A stretch of DNA of 64,000 nt from an uncultured Candidatus Binatia bacterium (GCA_958296235.1 OY282457.1:2533338-2597337); one strand, 5' to 3'; positions 35,061 to 44,292 are shown, numbered from the stretch's first letter. The notes: generated from the sequence alone by a model not told the origin. A program made the numbers and translations.

Positions 35061-37589
35061 TCAGGCCGCTGCTTCTTGCTGCGGCGCAGTGCTCATGCCA
35101 GCCGCTTTTCCTTGGCCATACATAAACCGTGGCCGAAACCGATTCAAGATCGCCGGCAGGACCGTCATCGACACGACCAGACATGCGGCCATATTGAGCG
35201 ACAGCATCGCGCCCAAGTAAAAGTTTACCCGGAAGTTGGAGGAGAGCAGGACCAGGAAACCGGCGATGACCACCACGGCATTAAAAAAGATCGCCTTGCC
35301 TGAGGTCGCCAGCGTGGCCGCCGTAATCCGGGCCGGGTCGGTCAGCCCCTCCTGGACTTTGAATCGGTACTTACTCAGAAAGTGAATAGTATAGTCGATG
35401 CCAATGCCAATGCCAATGACCATGCCCGCGGTGAGCGATTTCCCCAGCTCCAACGGGATACCCAACAGCCCGAGGAGGCCAAAACTAAAGATCATCACCA
35501 GGCTGATGGGAATGATATTAATCAGGCCGGCGACCCAGGAGCGAAACATGAGCGTGGTGAGCAGAAAGACCGCGCCCAGCGAAGTCACCAAAGTCGACAC
35601 CTGTCCGGACACCACCAATTCGCTCAAGTGTTTGAACTTGTAGCCATTGCCCGCAATCCCGATCCGAAAGCCACTGTTCGTCTCCCAGCCGGTCACCGTA
35701 GGCTCAATGCCGGTCAGCCAGCGGCCCAAGCGGAGGCCAAACGGGTCATCTGCTGCCGTGCTGGAGTCTCGGTTATAGCCAAACTCACGGATGGCGAAGT
35801 CGCGGATAATGTTGACAACCCGCGTCACATCCCGGGTGCGATCGGTGCGCAGAAACACTACTACGTTGGCATGTTGGTAGTCGTAGTCCACGACTTCGTC
35901 GAAATCATCCGGCTCCCCGGAGAACGAGTACAGCAACAGATACTGGGCGACGAGATCCTTGGAGGTCGGGATGACTTCCATATCGGGGCGATCCTCGTTC
36001 ATAATCCGGTTCATCCGTTTGATATATTCCGCGAGCGACAAGGAGCCGCCCACGACAGGGTCTTGCTCAACCGTCGCTTGCAAGCGGTCCAGTTGATCGA
36101 GCAGGACCGGATCTTTGAGCCGATCCTGCTCATGCCCCTCGATCGCCACATAGATGGGGACGGTACCCTGAAATTTTTCACGCAAGATCGTATCGCTCAT
36201 GCGTAGCGCGTTGTCCGGGGCCAAGATGCCAATCCACGTCGAGTCGACAAAAATTCGCTGCGCCCCGAACAGGCACAGACCCATCACGATTGCGGTCGGC
36301 ACCCAGACCGTGAGTGGGCGGCGTGCCACGCCACGGCCTACGCGCGCCAATAGCGTGGCGGCCCAGCCGGTGGCGGCCATGTCGCCACGCTGCTCTCTCT
36401 GCCGACGCAGCCCCCGGCTGACGGTGGGTGACAGCAGGCTCAGCATGGCGGGGAAAAAGGTGAGCGAGAAGACCATCGCGACCAAGACGCCCACGGCGGT
36501 AAACACCCCGAATTGCCAAATCGGGACAATGGCACACGTCAGAAAGGAGAGGAACCCGGCGGCGGTGGTCAGCGAGGTTAAAATGACAGGTTGCCACATC
36601 TCCCGCATGGTCACGATCACGGCGTCAGGCGAGGATGTGTCCGGCTGTTCCAACAGTTCATCGTAATACCGACTCAGAATATGAATGCCATCCGCCACGC
36701 CGATGGCCATGAGGACGACCGGCATCATGGAGGTGATGAAGAACATCGGGGTACCGAGCACTGCCATAATGCCGAGTGTCCAGATGACCGACACCACTAC
36801 AACTGCCAGCGGCAGGAGGACGCCACGGATGCTGCGGTAGGTACAATACAAAGTCACCACAATCACGATCAGGACCAGGGGCAGGAAGGTTGCGGTGTCG
36901 CGCGCGCCCTCTTCCTCGAAGGTGACCTCAATCGCGCCACGCCCGGCAAGCTGGAATGCTTCCGGCACCCCCGTCGCTTTTTTGGCCTCGAGCATGTCGT
37001 GGATGGCCGTGTACACCGCCATCCGCCGCAGCGAGCCTTCCTACGTGCCGTCTGCCTGTTCCATCTTGGCTATAATGAGCAGTCCGGTCCCGTCCTGGGA
37101 TACGACCCAATTGACGAACATGTGGTTGGCGAATAGGGCCTGTTTGAGGTCGGCGAGCGCCTGCGGAGCCTCGGGCACGGTTTCCATAAACGGATCGACG
37201 TTCATGCCATCGACCGTACCGATGATGTTATCCATGGTGGCGACACTGGCCACATCTTCGTCACGAATGGCTTTGATGCCCGGCAGAAGGGCAATCTGTT
37301 CTGAGAACTCTTTGACAATGCCGAGTGTCCGCGGGTTAAAGACGCCATTTTCGTCGGCGTTGTCGTTCGTCACGCCGACCATAATGAGATCACGGATGCC
37401 AAACCGTTCTTCAACCACCTCGTTATAGTTGATGATCGGATCATCGTCCGGGAAAACGGCGTCCACATCGCCTTCCAGGCGTAAGGTTTGAATCGGGAGA
37501 GCGATGAGCACGGTACTCCCGAGGACCAGCGTGATGACCAGCCAGCGGAAACGGATGACGTTCCGAAAGAACGATTCCATCATATTCAT
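35061..37589 (-). pseudogene. RND/MMPL family exporter, copy 3, with in-frame TAG
   Basis: The gene reads through 842 sense codons except for one TAG at 37041-37043 (codon 183), in the extracytoplasmic domain. Both sides are in the same frame and align well with copies 1 and 2; copy 2 has Gln (CAG) at this point, so a single C-to-T change explains it. Restart at the ATG at 37022 would give a 653-residue protein lacking the first helix. The gene also carries a 6-bp duplication at its second relay motif (GIGIGIGIDY). I call it a pseudogene; readthrough or an assembly error are possible. Confidence 0.8.
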
Positions 37590-37891
37590 TATGGGGTACT
37601 CCTGGGTTTCTTGTCCGCCAGACGCTTCTTGCCGCGGCGAATATGAGTGCGTTGCTTGGGTGTATCGGCCCGAAGCAGGGCCACGATCAGATCCGGCAGC
37701 TCGTCAAATAGGTAGGCACCAGACAGATCCCAGCTCATGTCTCCTACGAGCTTATGGAGGCGTATGCTTTGTTCGAGTAATCCGGCGACGGTAAAGGACA
37801 GCAGGGGCAGAGGCAGCGCTTCCTCACTGCCAGTGGCGACGTGTCGAAGAGCGGCGTGGAAGGAGGACGCTCCATGACGACGGCAACACAT
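37589..37891 (-). CDS. hypothetical protein coupled to exporter copy 3
   Basis: This 100-residue frame has SFTVAGLLEQSIRLHKLVG and LFDELPDLIVALLRAD, then a very basic tail (IRRGKKRLADKKPRSTP). Its TAA overlaps the ATG of exporter copy 3 (TAATG), which implies translational coupling. The start is uncertain because codons before about residue 25 look less protein-like. No family recognised. Confidence 0.5.
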   Translation of the reverse strand: MCCRRHGASSFHAALRHVATGSEEALPLPLLSFTVAGLLEQSIRLHKLVGDMSWDLSGAYLFDELPDLIVALLRADTPKQRTHIRRGKKRLADKKPRSTP

Positions 37892-37995
37892 GGCCCTGCG
37901 GCTGGAGATCGATCGACGGTATGGTCACGTTATTGAACCAGCGGGTTAGGCTTTCCGCACGGCTTCCCGCTCTCTGTGATACTGTGACAATCCCC

Positions 37996-38709
37996 TCAGA
38001 ACTTCTCTTTAAACGGCCGAACCTCAAGCTCGGTTGTCCAGGCGCTTCGGTCCTGATGGGCCACATGCCAGTAGGTTTCGGCAATGGCTTCAGGTTTCAG
38101 CATATCCTCTGCTGTGAACTGTGGCACGTCTCGGCCGGGGATGTCGATGAAGCCGTCGACGTTGATCCAGCCGACATGAATACCCTTGGGGCCAAGGTCA
38201 CGCGCTAGGGATTGTACCAGCCCGCGCATGGCGAACTTGGCCGGGCCAAACGCTACTGACCGAGCACCCGCCTTTACGCCTGCCGTGGCGCCGGTAAACA
38301 GCATCGTGCCGCGCCCGCGTGCGATCATGTCCGGTGCGACTTCCTTCACGCTGAGAAATGAACCAAAACCGTTGACGCGCCAGATCGTTTCGTACTGCTC
38401 TGGGGTGATATCAGTGATCGTGCCCATGATGCCGCTGCCGGCGTTATAGAGGAGCAGCTCGGGCGAACCGAGCTGCTCACGAATGGATTGAAACGCTGCT
38501 TCGACCTGAGTACGGTCTCCCATATCGGCGGGGACTTCTAACACGTGCCCGCCGGTCGCTCTGATTTCTTCAGCCAATGAGCGTAGATAGTCTGCCCGGC
38601 GGGCATTGATGGCAACCGCATAGCCGCCTTGGGCAAAGCGGCGGGCGAGCGCGGCGCCCAAGCCGGGGCCCACTCCGGTTATCGCGGCAACTGGTTTTGA
38701 TTCTGCCAT
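37996..38709 (-). CDS. short-chain dehydrogenase/reductase with altered active site
   Basis: This 237-residue SDR has TGVGPGLG at 11-18 (nucleotide binding) and YNAG at 88-91. The catalytic YxxxK is replaced by FGPAK (Phe154, Lys158), and the usual Ser is Gly or Thr in FTGATAG (138-144). Such SDRs may have lost dehydrogenase activity or use other residues. It is divergent from an HxlR-type regulator with a palindromic operator between them, so it is the likely regulated target. Confidence 0.88.
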   Translation of the reverse strand: MAESKPVAAITGVGPGLGAALARRFAQGGYAVAINARRADYLRSLAEEIRATGGHVLEVPADMGDRTQVEAAFQSIREQLGSPELLLYNAGSGIMGTITDITPEQYETIWRVNGFGSFLSVKEVAPDMIARGRGTMLFTGATAGVKAGARSVAFGPAKFAMRGLVQSLARDLGPKGIHVGWINVDGFIDIPGRDVPQFTAEDMLKPEAIAETYWHVAHQDRSAWTTELEVRPFKEKF

Positions 38710-38755
38710 ACTTCCTCCCTATTTGACTCAACAGGTAGTACTTTGCGCTTGTCTC

Positions 38756-38780
38756 CACCACTTGCAAAAAGCAAGTGGTG
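38756..38780. promoter_or_regulatory. palindromic operator between the SDR and HxlR genes
   Basis: Perfect 10-bp arms CACCACTTGC (38756-38765) and GCAAGTGGTG (38771-38780) flank AAAAA. It lies in the 127-bp divergent promoter region. A further half-site GCAAGTGG lies at 38809-38816, 20 bp before the HxlR start. This is the probable binding site of the adjacent regulator. Confidence 0.75.
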
Positions 38781-38808
38781 GGAGAATACCTCAACTGATT
38801 GTGTAATG

Positions 38809-38816
38809 CAAGTGGT
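38809..38816 (+). promoter_or_regulatory. extra operator half-site
   Basis: GCAAGTGG repeats the right half of the 38756-38780 palindrome, closer to the regulator's own start. It may allow autoregulation. Confidence 0.5.
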
Positions 38817-38836
38817 TAGGGTAAAGAGAATGGGAT

Positions 38837-39274
38837 ATGGGGTCCAACGCGGAGACACGCCGGTCCGGCTGCCCGATTAGTTGCTCTCTGGATTTGCTGG
38901 GCGATAAGTGGAGCCTGCTGATCGTGCGCGACATGGTCATGCTGAGGAAGCATTATTTTAAGGAATTCCTTGCCTCGGCCGAAGGTATCGCGACCAACAT
39001 CCTGACCGATCGGCTCAACCGGCTTGAGGGCAGCGGTATTATCTCCAAGCAGCCCGACCCCGAGAACCGGAGACAGATCGTCTACACGCTGACCGAGAAG
39101 GGCGTTGCCCTGATTCCCGTCTTGGTAGAGCTGATGAGCTGGGGAAAAATCTACGCTGGTACGACCAGTGTCGACCGCGACAAGGCTCGACGGATGCAGC
39201 AGGACAGGCGGTACAAGCAACGCGTCATACGCGAACTGACGGAAGGCTGTACCTCCACCCCTGGGCGCTCTTAG
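38837..39274 (+). CDS. HxlR family winged-helix regulator
   Basis: This 145-residue regulator has the HxlR fold: CPISCSLDLLGDKWSLLIVRDM (in part, residues 12-33), KEFLASAEGIATNILTDRL (recognition helix region) and EGSGIISKQPDPENRRQIVYTLT (wing). Two Cys near the N-terminus (Cys12 and Cys16) match the redox or electrophile-sensing type of HxlR protein. It is divergently transcribed from the SDR at 37996-38709, with a palindrome in between. Its stop overlaps the end of the convergent SDR at 39271 by 4 bp. Confidence 0.93.
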   Translation: MGSNAETRRSGCPISCSLDLLGDKWSLLIVRDMVMLRKHYFKEFLASAEGIATNILTDRLNRLEGSGIISKQPDPENRRQIVYTLTEKGVALIPVLVELMSWGKIYAGTTSVDRDKARRMQQDRRYKQRVIRELTEGCTSTPGRS

Positions 39275-40098
39275 CCCTCCCTCCGCTCCTCAAATGTCTG
39301 ATCGATCCGTTCAAACCGCCGCCGGATGGGCGTCCGACTTTCCTCGTGAGGCAGGATGTAGAGCCGGTTGGCAACAACGGCATCCACGACTTGCGCGGCA
39401 ACATCATCGACGTCCAGGACCCGACCGGCGAGATTTTGATTGTCCTCTCCCTGGTCGAGCACCGGCGGTGACGCTTCCGGGCCCCCTAGTTCGTCGGGGC
39501 GATTGCGCTCCGAGTGCCCGATATTGGTGGCTACCCGCATCGGGCACAGGACCGATACGCCAATGTCGTGTGCGCGCAGCTCTCGACGCAGGACTTCGGC
39601 TAAAGCCACGACCCCATACTTGGAAACACAGTACGGACCAAGCCCAACGTTGGGAACGAGGCCGGCAAACGAGGCGGTAAACAGCATATGCCCGCCCTGG
39701 CCTTGGGCGATCATGCGTTGCGTAAAGGCTTCAACACCGTGGATCGGCCCCCATAAATTGACCCGCATGGTCCACTCCCAGTCGCCGTGCTGCATCTCGG
39801 TGATCGGCCCGCCAACGGCCACCCCGGCATTATGGAACACAATATGCACCGCGCCCATTTTTTCAAACGCGGTGTCTGCCAGGTGTTGAACGGCCTTCAG
39901 GTCACCGACATCACAGACCACTCCTTCTACGGTGGTGCCCGTGGCCGCCAGCTCGGTGGCTGCTCGGTCCAGGGCCGACTCTTCAATATCGGCTAACACG
40001 AGTCGGACGCCACGACTGGCCAGGCGGCGGGCGGTGGCAAAGCCTATCCCACTGGCTCCACCCGTGATGACGGCAACTTTGTCGCTGAGGTGTTCCAT
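39271..40098 (-). CDS. short-chain dehydrogenase/reductase
   Basis: This 275-residue classical SDR has TGGASGIG at 12-19, HNAG at 89-92, catalytic Ser143, Tyr156 and Lys160 (YCVSK). It oxidises or reduces an alcohol/ketone pair with NAD(P). ADIEES after strand 2 (Asp37) suggests NAD preference. It converges with the HxlR gene. The DUF6178 gene lies downstream on the same strand's other side (40142 onward is upstream in transcription). Confidence 0.93.
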   Translation of the reverse strand: MEHLSDKVAVITGGASGIGFATARRLASRGVRLVLADIEESALDRAATELAATGTTVEGVVCDVGDLKAVQHLADTAFEKMGAVHIVFHNAGVAVGGPITEMQHGDWEWTMRVNLWGPIHGVEAFTQRMIAQGQGGHMLFTASFAGLVPNVGLGPYCVSKYGVVALAEVLRRELRAHDIGVSVLCPMRVATNIGHSERNRPDELGGPEASPPVLDQGEDNQNLAGRVLDVDDVAAQVVDAVVANRLYILPHEESRTPIRRRFERIDQTFEERREG

Positions 40099-40141
40099 GC
40101 TTCATCCCCTCCCATACGTGTTTGTCGGTGTGTCACCGTGC

Positions 40142-41872
40142 CTACTCGACGACTAAAAGCCCCTCGATAAAGTGGAGGTCGGCGGTCTGCATATCGATGA
40201 CCAGGACCTCTTCAAGCTTGTCACGCGCATAGGCCGACAGGGGGTCTAGGGCGGACAGCTCTTGTGGTGTGATCACGAGCGGTGAGCGGCGAGCCCCCCT
40301 TATGAAGGGGGGTTGGGGGGATAGAAATTGCGTCTGGAAGGTCTCCCAACGTTCCCCGAGCATTGCCTGTGGAAGCTGTGCGTGAAGCGCCTGAAGCTCG
40401 GCCCGGTTCAAGGGGTGAATGGTGAGCTGCTTTTCTCTAAGAGAAGAGCCGAGCACCCAACGCGCAAATGCCGTATTCCAGAGAGCGGTCAGGCCGACGC
40501 CTTCAGGCGCCTTTTCTTCAGGCAGTATGGCCCAGCGCCGGAAGACCTGGAACCAGGTCGGGATCTGGGCCAGCAGCGATTCGACCTGCCGCACTTCAGA
40601 CAGATGCTCAAAGCGTCGGGACACGATCTCGCCCGGTGTCTCCAGACCAACAAAAAAGAGCGGCCGGCGTCGTCTGATCCCGGCATACATCTCCCGAAAC
40701 GGCGGATCGAGATAGCTCTCCCATTCGGCCAGACCGCTCTCCTCTAACTGCGTAGCCATGAGCCCGGCCTGCTGCTGGAGCCGCTGCAACAAGCACCAGC
40801 CAATCTGAAAGAATGGACGCATCTGCGTCGTCTGGAGGAGTTCGCGCGCCGCGGCCTCATCTTCTTTGGCCGCGTAGGCCAGACCAATATTGACATAGTC
40901 GTGCGCCATGCCAACGCAGCGACGAATTTCGCTGACTTCTCCAGTATCCCGGGCCTCCGCGGTGACAATACTATTGGTCAGATAGGCGAGTTCCTGACCG
41001 ATATGCGCAATGGTCTGGCGTGGCAGGCCTGCCAATACCAGGGAGAAGAAAGACGTGGGCTCGGCGAGGAGGGCCAGAGCGTGATCGGGTGGCGTAATGG
41101 TGTCGTCCCCGGCAGCAAGATGCAGCCTGTCAGGGAGACGTGGATAGGCCTGTAAAGAAATGGAGTCCGGCGGAAGAAAGCGGAAGAGCGTTTGCGCCTC
41201 CTCATATCTCGGATAGCCCCGATCTTCGAGTCTCGCCGCTCGCCAGCGAAACGCCTGCTCTTCAAGACCACCTTCGAGTTCAAACAAACTGTTTTCGAGG
41301 GCATGGAGATACCGGCGGTAATCAAGCGTGCGGAGCTGCTCAAGCAAGAGGTATAAAATCGGTTCCGACTCACCCCGGAAGCGGAGGAGATACTGCTCAT
41401 CGAAGGTGAAATAGTCGGACTGATCAAAGTCCGACTCTTCCTCAACATCCACTTTACGGACCACCTCAAAGTGGCGTTGAATCAGGAGGACCAGGAGTTC
41501 GATGTCGGCGTGCAAAATCCATTCGGCCAGCTTACTGCTCCCGCCTTCATTGAGCAGCATCAGCCAGTTCGTCAAGCGCCCGTCATCCAAGCTGTCCTTG
41601 CGCCAACAATCCAGGTCGAGCAGGTCCCGCACCTGTTCGGGCGACGCCAGGGCCAGGAGTCCAACCGCATCGTGCAGCCCAATCTCCTTGAGCGTGTACA
41701 ACAAGGTCTCGGAGGAGAGCGCCCGGACGATTGCCACACCATTCTTTGCGGAGAGGAGGAAGGCTTGCCGGTCTGCGGCATCAAGCTGCACCAGTTGAGC
41801 AGCCTGCTCGGCGACTGATAGCGCCGGCAGCTCAACTAAGTCGGGGTGGAGCGCATTCTCGGAATCTGCCAT
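40142..41872 (-). CDS. DUF6178 family protein
   Basis: This 576-residue protein matches the DUF6178 family found mainly in deltaproteobacteria-like lineages. Typical elements are ALSSETLLYTLKEIGLHDAVGLLALASPEQV (in part, residues 50-82), LLDLDCWRKDSLDD and LLNEGGSSKLAEWIL. The function is unknown. Its C-terminal part contains an in-frame palindromic repeat (40294-40312) encoding SPQPPFIRGARRS. It lies 5 bp after the isocitrate-lyase-family gene on the same strand, so they are probably co-transcribed. Confidence 0.83.
   Translation of the reverse strand: MADSENALHPDLVELPALSVAEQAAQLVQLDAADRQAFLLSAKNGVAIVRALSSETLLYTLKEIGLHDAVGLLALASPEQVRDLLDLDCWRKDSLDDGRLTNWLMLLNEGGSSKLAEWILHADIELLVLLIQRHFEVVRKVDVEEESDFDQSDYFTFDEQYLLRFRGESEPILYLLLEQLRTLDYRRYLHALENSLFELEGGLEEQAFRWRAARLEDRGYPRYEEAQTLFRFLPPDSISLQAYPRLPDRLHLAAGDDTITPPDHALALLAEPTSFFSLVLAGLPRQTIAHIGQELAYLTNSIVTAEARDTGEVSEIRRCVGMAHDYVNIGLAYAAKEDEAAARELLQTTQMRPFFQIGWCLLQRLQQQAGLMATQLEESGLAEWESYLDPPFREMYAGIRRRRPLFFVGLETPGEIVSRRFEHLSEVRQVESLLAQIPTWFQVFRRWAILPEEKAPEGVGLTALWNTAFARWVLGSSLREKQLTIHPLNRAELQALHAQLPQAMLGERWETFQTQFLSPQPPFIRGARRSPLVITPQELSALDPLSAYARDKLEEVLVIDMQTADLHFIEGLLVVE
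40294..40312. repeat. palindromic repeat inside the DUF6178 gene
   Basis: CCCCCCTTATGAAGGGGGG is a perfect hairpin with 8-bp arms, followed by GGTTGGGGGG. It resembles mobile G-rich repeats and adds an in-frame insert to the protein. Confidence 0.6.
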
Positions 41873-41877
41873 ATTTT

Positions 41878-42750
41878 TTACTCGGTTCGCGTATAGTGAT
41901 TGATAAAGGCCAGCGCTTGGTCCCAGCCGAGTAAGCCGTTGAACACCTCAGTAAACGGTAGCATCCCGTGCCACGCCCCTTGGGTTGTGCCCGTCTCGCG
42001 GAGCGTCCGTAAGGTTTTTTTCATATGATACGCCGCGGCCAGGACCGTGGTCACCGGATAGATGGCGAGACAAAAGCCGAGCTCCTCCAGGTCTCGCGCG
42101 GGCAGGAATGGCGTCTTCCCGCCTTCAACCATGTTGACCATCAACGGACTGGCCGAAAATTCGCGACAGACCAGCTCCATCTGTTTGACTGACTCAAACG
42201 CCTCAAAGAACAGCATGTCTGCCCCGGACTCCAGACAGGCGGACGCCCGGACCATGGCATCGTCGAGTCCATTTACGGCAATCGCGTCAATCCGGGCAAT
42301 GATGACGGTGTCAGGATTCGTCCGGTTGTCTACCGCCGCCCGAATTTTGGCCGTATGGTCAGCGGCCGAGACTAAACGTTTTCCAGCCAGGTGACCGCAG
42401 CGGCGTGGGACATCCTGATCCTCAATGTGGAGCCCGGCGACAGCAACCCGCTCATATTCCTGGACCATACGGACGACATTCAAGACAGAACCAAAGCCGG
42501 CCTCAGCATCGGCGATAACGGGAACGCTCACCGCGCGGCAGACGCCTTCGAGTTGGATAACCATCTCGGTCAGCGTCCGCATGCCAAAGTCTGGATAGCC
42601 CAGCGCGCCAGCAGAGACGCTGCCGGAGTAGTACACCAGCGGAAATCCGGCTTCTTCGACAAGCCGGGCGGAAATAACGTCATAGGCGCCCGCGGCCATG
42701 AGAAATTGGTCCTGGGAAAGCAGGGTCCGGAGAGATTGAGCTTGGGCCAT
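41878..42750 (-). CDS. isocitrate lyase/PEP mutase family protein
   Basis: This 290-residue TIM-barrel enzyme fits the methylisocitrate-lyase side of the superfamily. YYSGSVSAGALGYPDFG (residues 40-56) is the substrate loop, VIADAEAGFG (78-87) holds metal-binding Asp residues, and RRCGHLAGKRL has the catalytic Cys of lyases with Arg in place of the usual Lys two residues earlier. PEP mutases lack that Cys. It is divergent from the cysteine-dioxygenase-like gene and may be co-transcribed with DUF6178. The substrate is uncertain. Confidence 0.9.
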   Translation of the reverse strand: MAQAQSLRTLLSQDQFLMAAGAYDVISARLVEEAGFPLVYYSGSVSAGALGYPDFGMRTLTEMVIQLEGVCRAVSVPVIADAEAGFGSVLNVVRMVQEYERVAVAGLHIEDQDVPRRCGHLAGKRLVSAADHTAKIRAAVDNRTNPDTVIIARIDAIAVNGLDDAMVRASACLESGADMLFFEAFESVKQMELVCREFSASPLMVNMVEGGKTPFLPARDLEELGFCLAIYPVTTVLAAAYHMKKTLRTLRETGTTQGAWHGMLPFTEVFNGLLGWDQALAFINHYTRTE

Positions 42751-42898
42751 GAAAATAGAAACTCCTTACAGAGGGATGTGAATATCCGAAGGGACATTTC
42801 TGACACGCGCGGCGCGTGTGTCAAGGGAGGACGGAAAACCCCAACCTCTTGCTTTTCAGCGCAGAGTCAGCGACAAGGGCAAAAAAGGAGGGAATACT

Positions 42899-43516
42899 AT
42901 GAGTAATCTCGCATATCAAGACGACGCTCTATACACGCTCGAACAGCTTGCCGAAGATGTGGAAGCGCTGGTCGCCCGTGAAAAGGAACACGCCGCGATT
43001 GTTGCCGCGGCTGAACCCCTGCTGGAACGTTTTCTGGCCGCCGGCAGCCTGCCGGAAGAGTATTGTCAGCCGGCTCCTGGTCGCATTACTACCGAGCATA
43101 AAGACTTCACCCTGTATCGTCTCCACCGTGGGCCTGAAGACTGCTTTAATATTATGGCCGCAATCTGGCCTCCGGGCGGGTCGAGCGGGGTGCACGATCA
43201 TGCTGGGAATTGGGTCGTCGAAGGCGTATATCGGAACCAGCTCCATACCATTCGGTATAAACGTCTCGACGCCGGGACGCAGCCGGGGTATGCGGAACTC
43301 CGCGAAACCACCGCGCTTGATCTCCAGCCGGGTGATGTGGCTCACGTCCTGTCTCCAAATGAAGAAGTTCATGATTTTCTGAACCAGACTGACGAGCCGG
43401 TTGTGAGCGTCCATATCTATGGTGGGGATATCAGCACCGAAACGCTGAACTATTTTGACCCGGCCGGCAAGTCAGTCGAGCGTGTTGCGCACGACTTGCA
43501 GTACGATAACGAATAG
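42899..43516 (+). CDS. cysteine dioxygenase family protein
   Basis: This 205-residue cupin thiol dioxygenase oxidises cysteine or a small thiol such as 3-mercaptopropionate to a sulphinate with Fe(II) and O2. VHDHAGNWVVEGV holds the first two His ligands and PNEEVHDFLN plus VSVHIYGGDI the third region. The position of the mammalian cross-link Cys is not Cys here, as in most bacterial forms. The start at 42899 follows AAAAAGGAGGGAAT, much better than the ATG at 42818. Confidence 0.88.
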   Translation: MSNLAYQDDALYTLEQLAEDVEALVAREKEHAAIVAAAEPLLERFLAAGSLPEEYCQPAPGRITTEHKDFTLYRLHRGPEDCFNIMAAIWPPGGSSGVHDHAGNWVVEGVYRNQLHTIRYKRLDAGTQPGYAELRETTALDLQPGDVAHVLSPNEEVHDFLNQTDEPVVSVHIYGGDISTETLNYFDPAGKSVERVAHDLQYDNE

Positions 43517-43551
43517 GCGCGACTGTCTCTGCGCGGTCAGGCCCTCACCCT

Positions 43552-44292
43552 TCACATTAAGGAGAGCGTGACCGCCGCGGCTGCCGGGTTGAGCCGGGAG
43601 GGGGTTTTCCCCGGCAGCAGCATAAAGTCGTCATAGGCCGCTTCGGATACACTGGTCATGGTGTCAGAGTCCGAGAGCACGGCGATACCGCGCACCTCCC
43701 CCGGCTCAAAGCCAAAGAGGTCCTTATAGTCCTGGTAGAAATTCACGCTTTCCTGCCGCCACTCACCGGGCTCAGCCGGCCCCCGCTGTAAGACGATGAC
43801 CTTGGCGCGCCAATATACTGGACTGTCGAAACGCGTGCCCACCGCGAGCGTCGAACTCCAGACGTATTTAATCGCCCGAGGCACGAGGCTGCTGTCAAAA
43901 ATCACGTAGACGGCCGCAGCCGAATCATTCGTTTTTTTTGCCCGTTCGTTGGCGCCAGGAGGGAGTTTGGTCGCGCGCCAGCGCCAGCGCAAAATGGGAT
44001 AGTCTTGAGGCTTGCAGACATATTCTATGCCAATCTGGACATCCTGGTTTTTCGCATAGGCGTGCAGAAACCGATTGCCCTCTTTCTCGGCAATATGGTA
44101 GACGGTTTGCGCAGTCGCTGCGTTGCCACGCACCTGCCAGCCCGACGGGAAGACACCGGCCGGGTATTGCTGAAAGGTCTCCTGAAAGGGCGGTGAGCCC
44201 TGGAGGGTCTGCGCTCGCCCATCATCAGGGTCGGCCGCTCTGGGGGCCAACACGCAGACGAGCAGGAATGCCATAAACCGCGCAACACGCAC
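43552..44292 (-). CDS. DUF3047 family secreted protein
   Basis: This 246-residue protein has a signal-like segment (MAFLLVCVLAPRAA from residue 7) and a beta-rich DUF3047 domain: PILRWRWRATKLPPGANERA, AVYVIFDSSLVPRAIKYVW, VNFYQDYKDLFGFEPGEVRGIAVLSDSD (in part). I chose GTG at 44292 because GGGGAGG lies five bases upstream; the frame runs open to 44550. Function unknown, predicted periplasmic. It converges with the dioxygenase gene and is divergent from the CoA-transferase pair. Confidence 0.85.
   Translation of the reverse strand: MRVARFMAFLLVCVLAPRAADPDDGRAQTLQGSPPFQETFQQYPAGVFPSGWQVRGNAATAQTVYHIAEKEGNRFLHAYAKNQDVQIGIEYVCKPQDYPILRWRWRATKLPPGANERAKKTNDSAAAVYVIFDSSLVPRAIKYVWSSTLAVGTRFDSPVYWRAKVIVLQRGPAEPGEWRQESVNFYQDYKDLFGFEPGEVRGIAVLSDSDTMTSVSEAAYDDFMLLPGKTPSRLNPAAAAVTLSLM

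Noticed and set aside
35382..36206. 274-codon open frame on the + strand
   Set aside because: Antisense shadow of exporter copy 3, with low-complexity His/Arg-rich translation.
37041..37043. Reading the TAG as pyrrolysine
   Set aside because: No pyl genes or suppressor tRNA are in the window, and one C-to-T change from a Gln codon is simpler.
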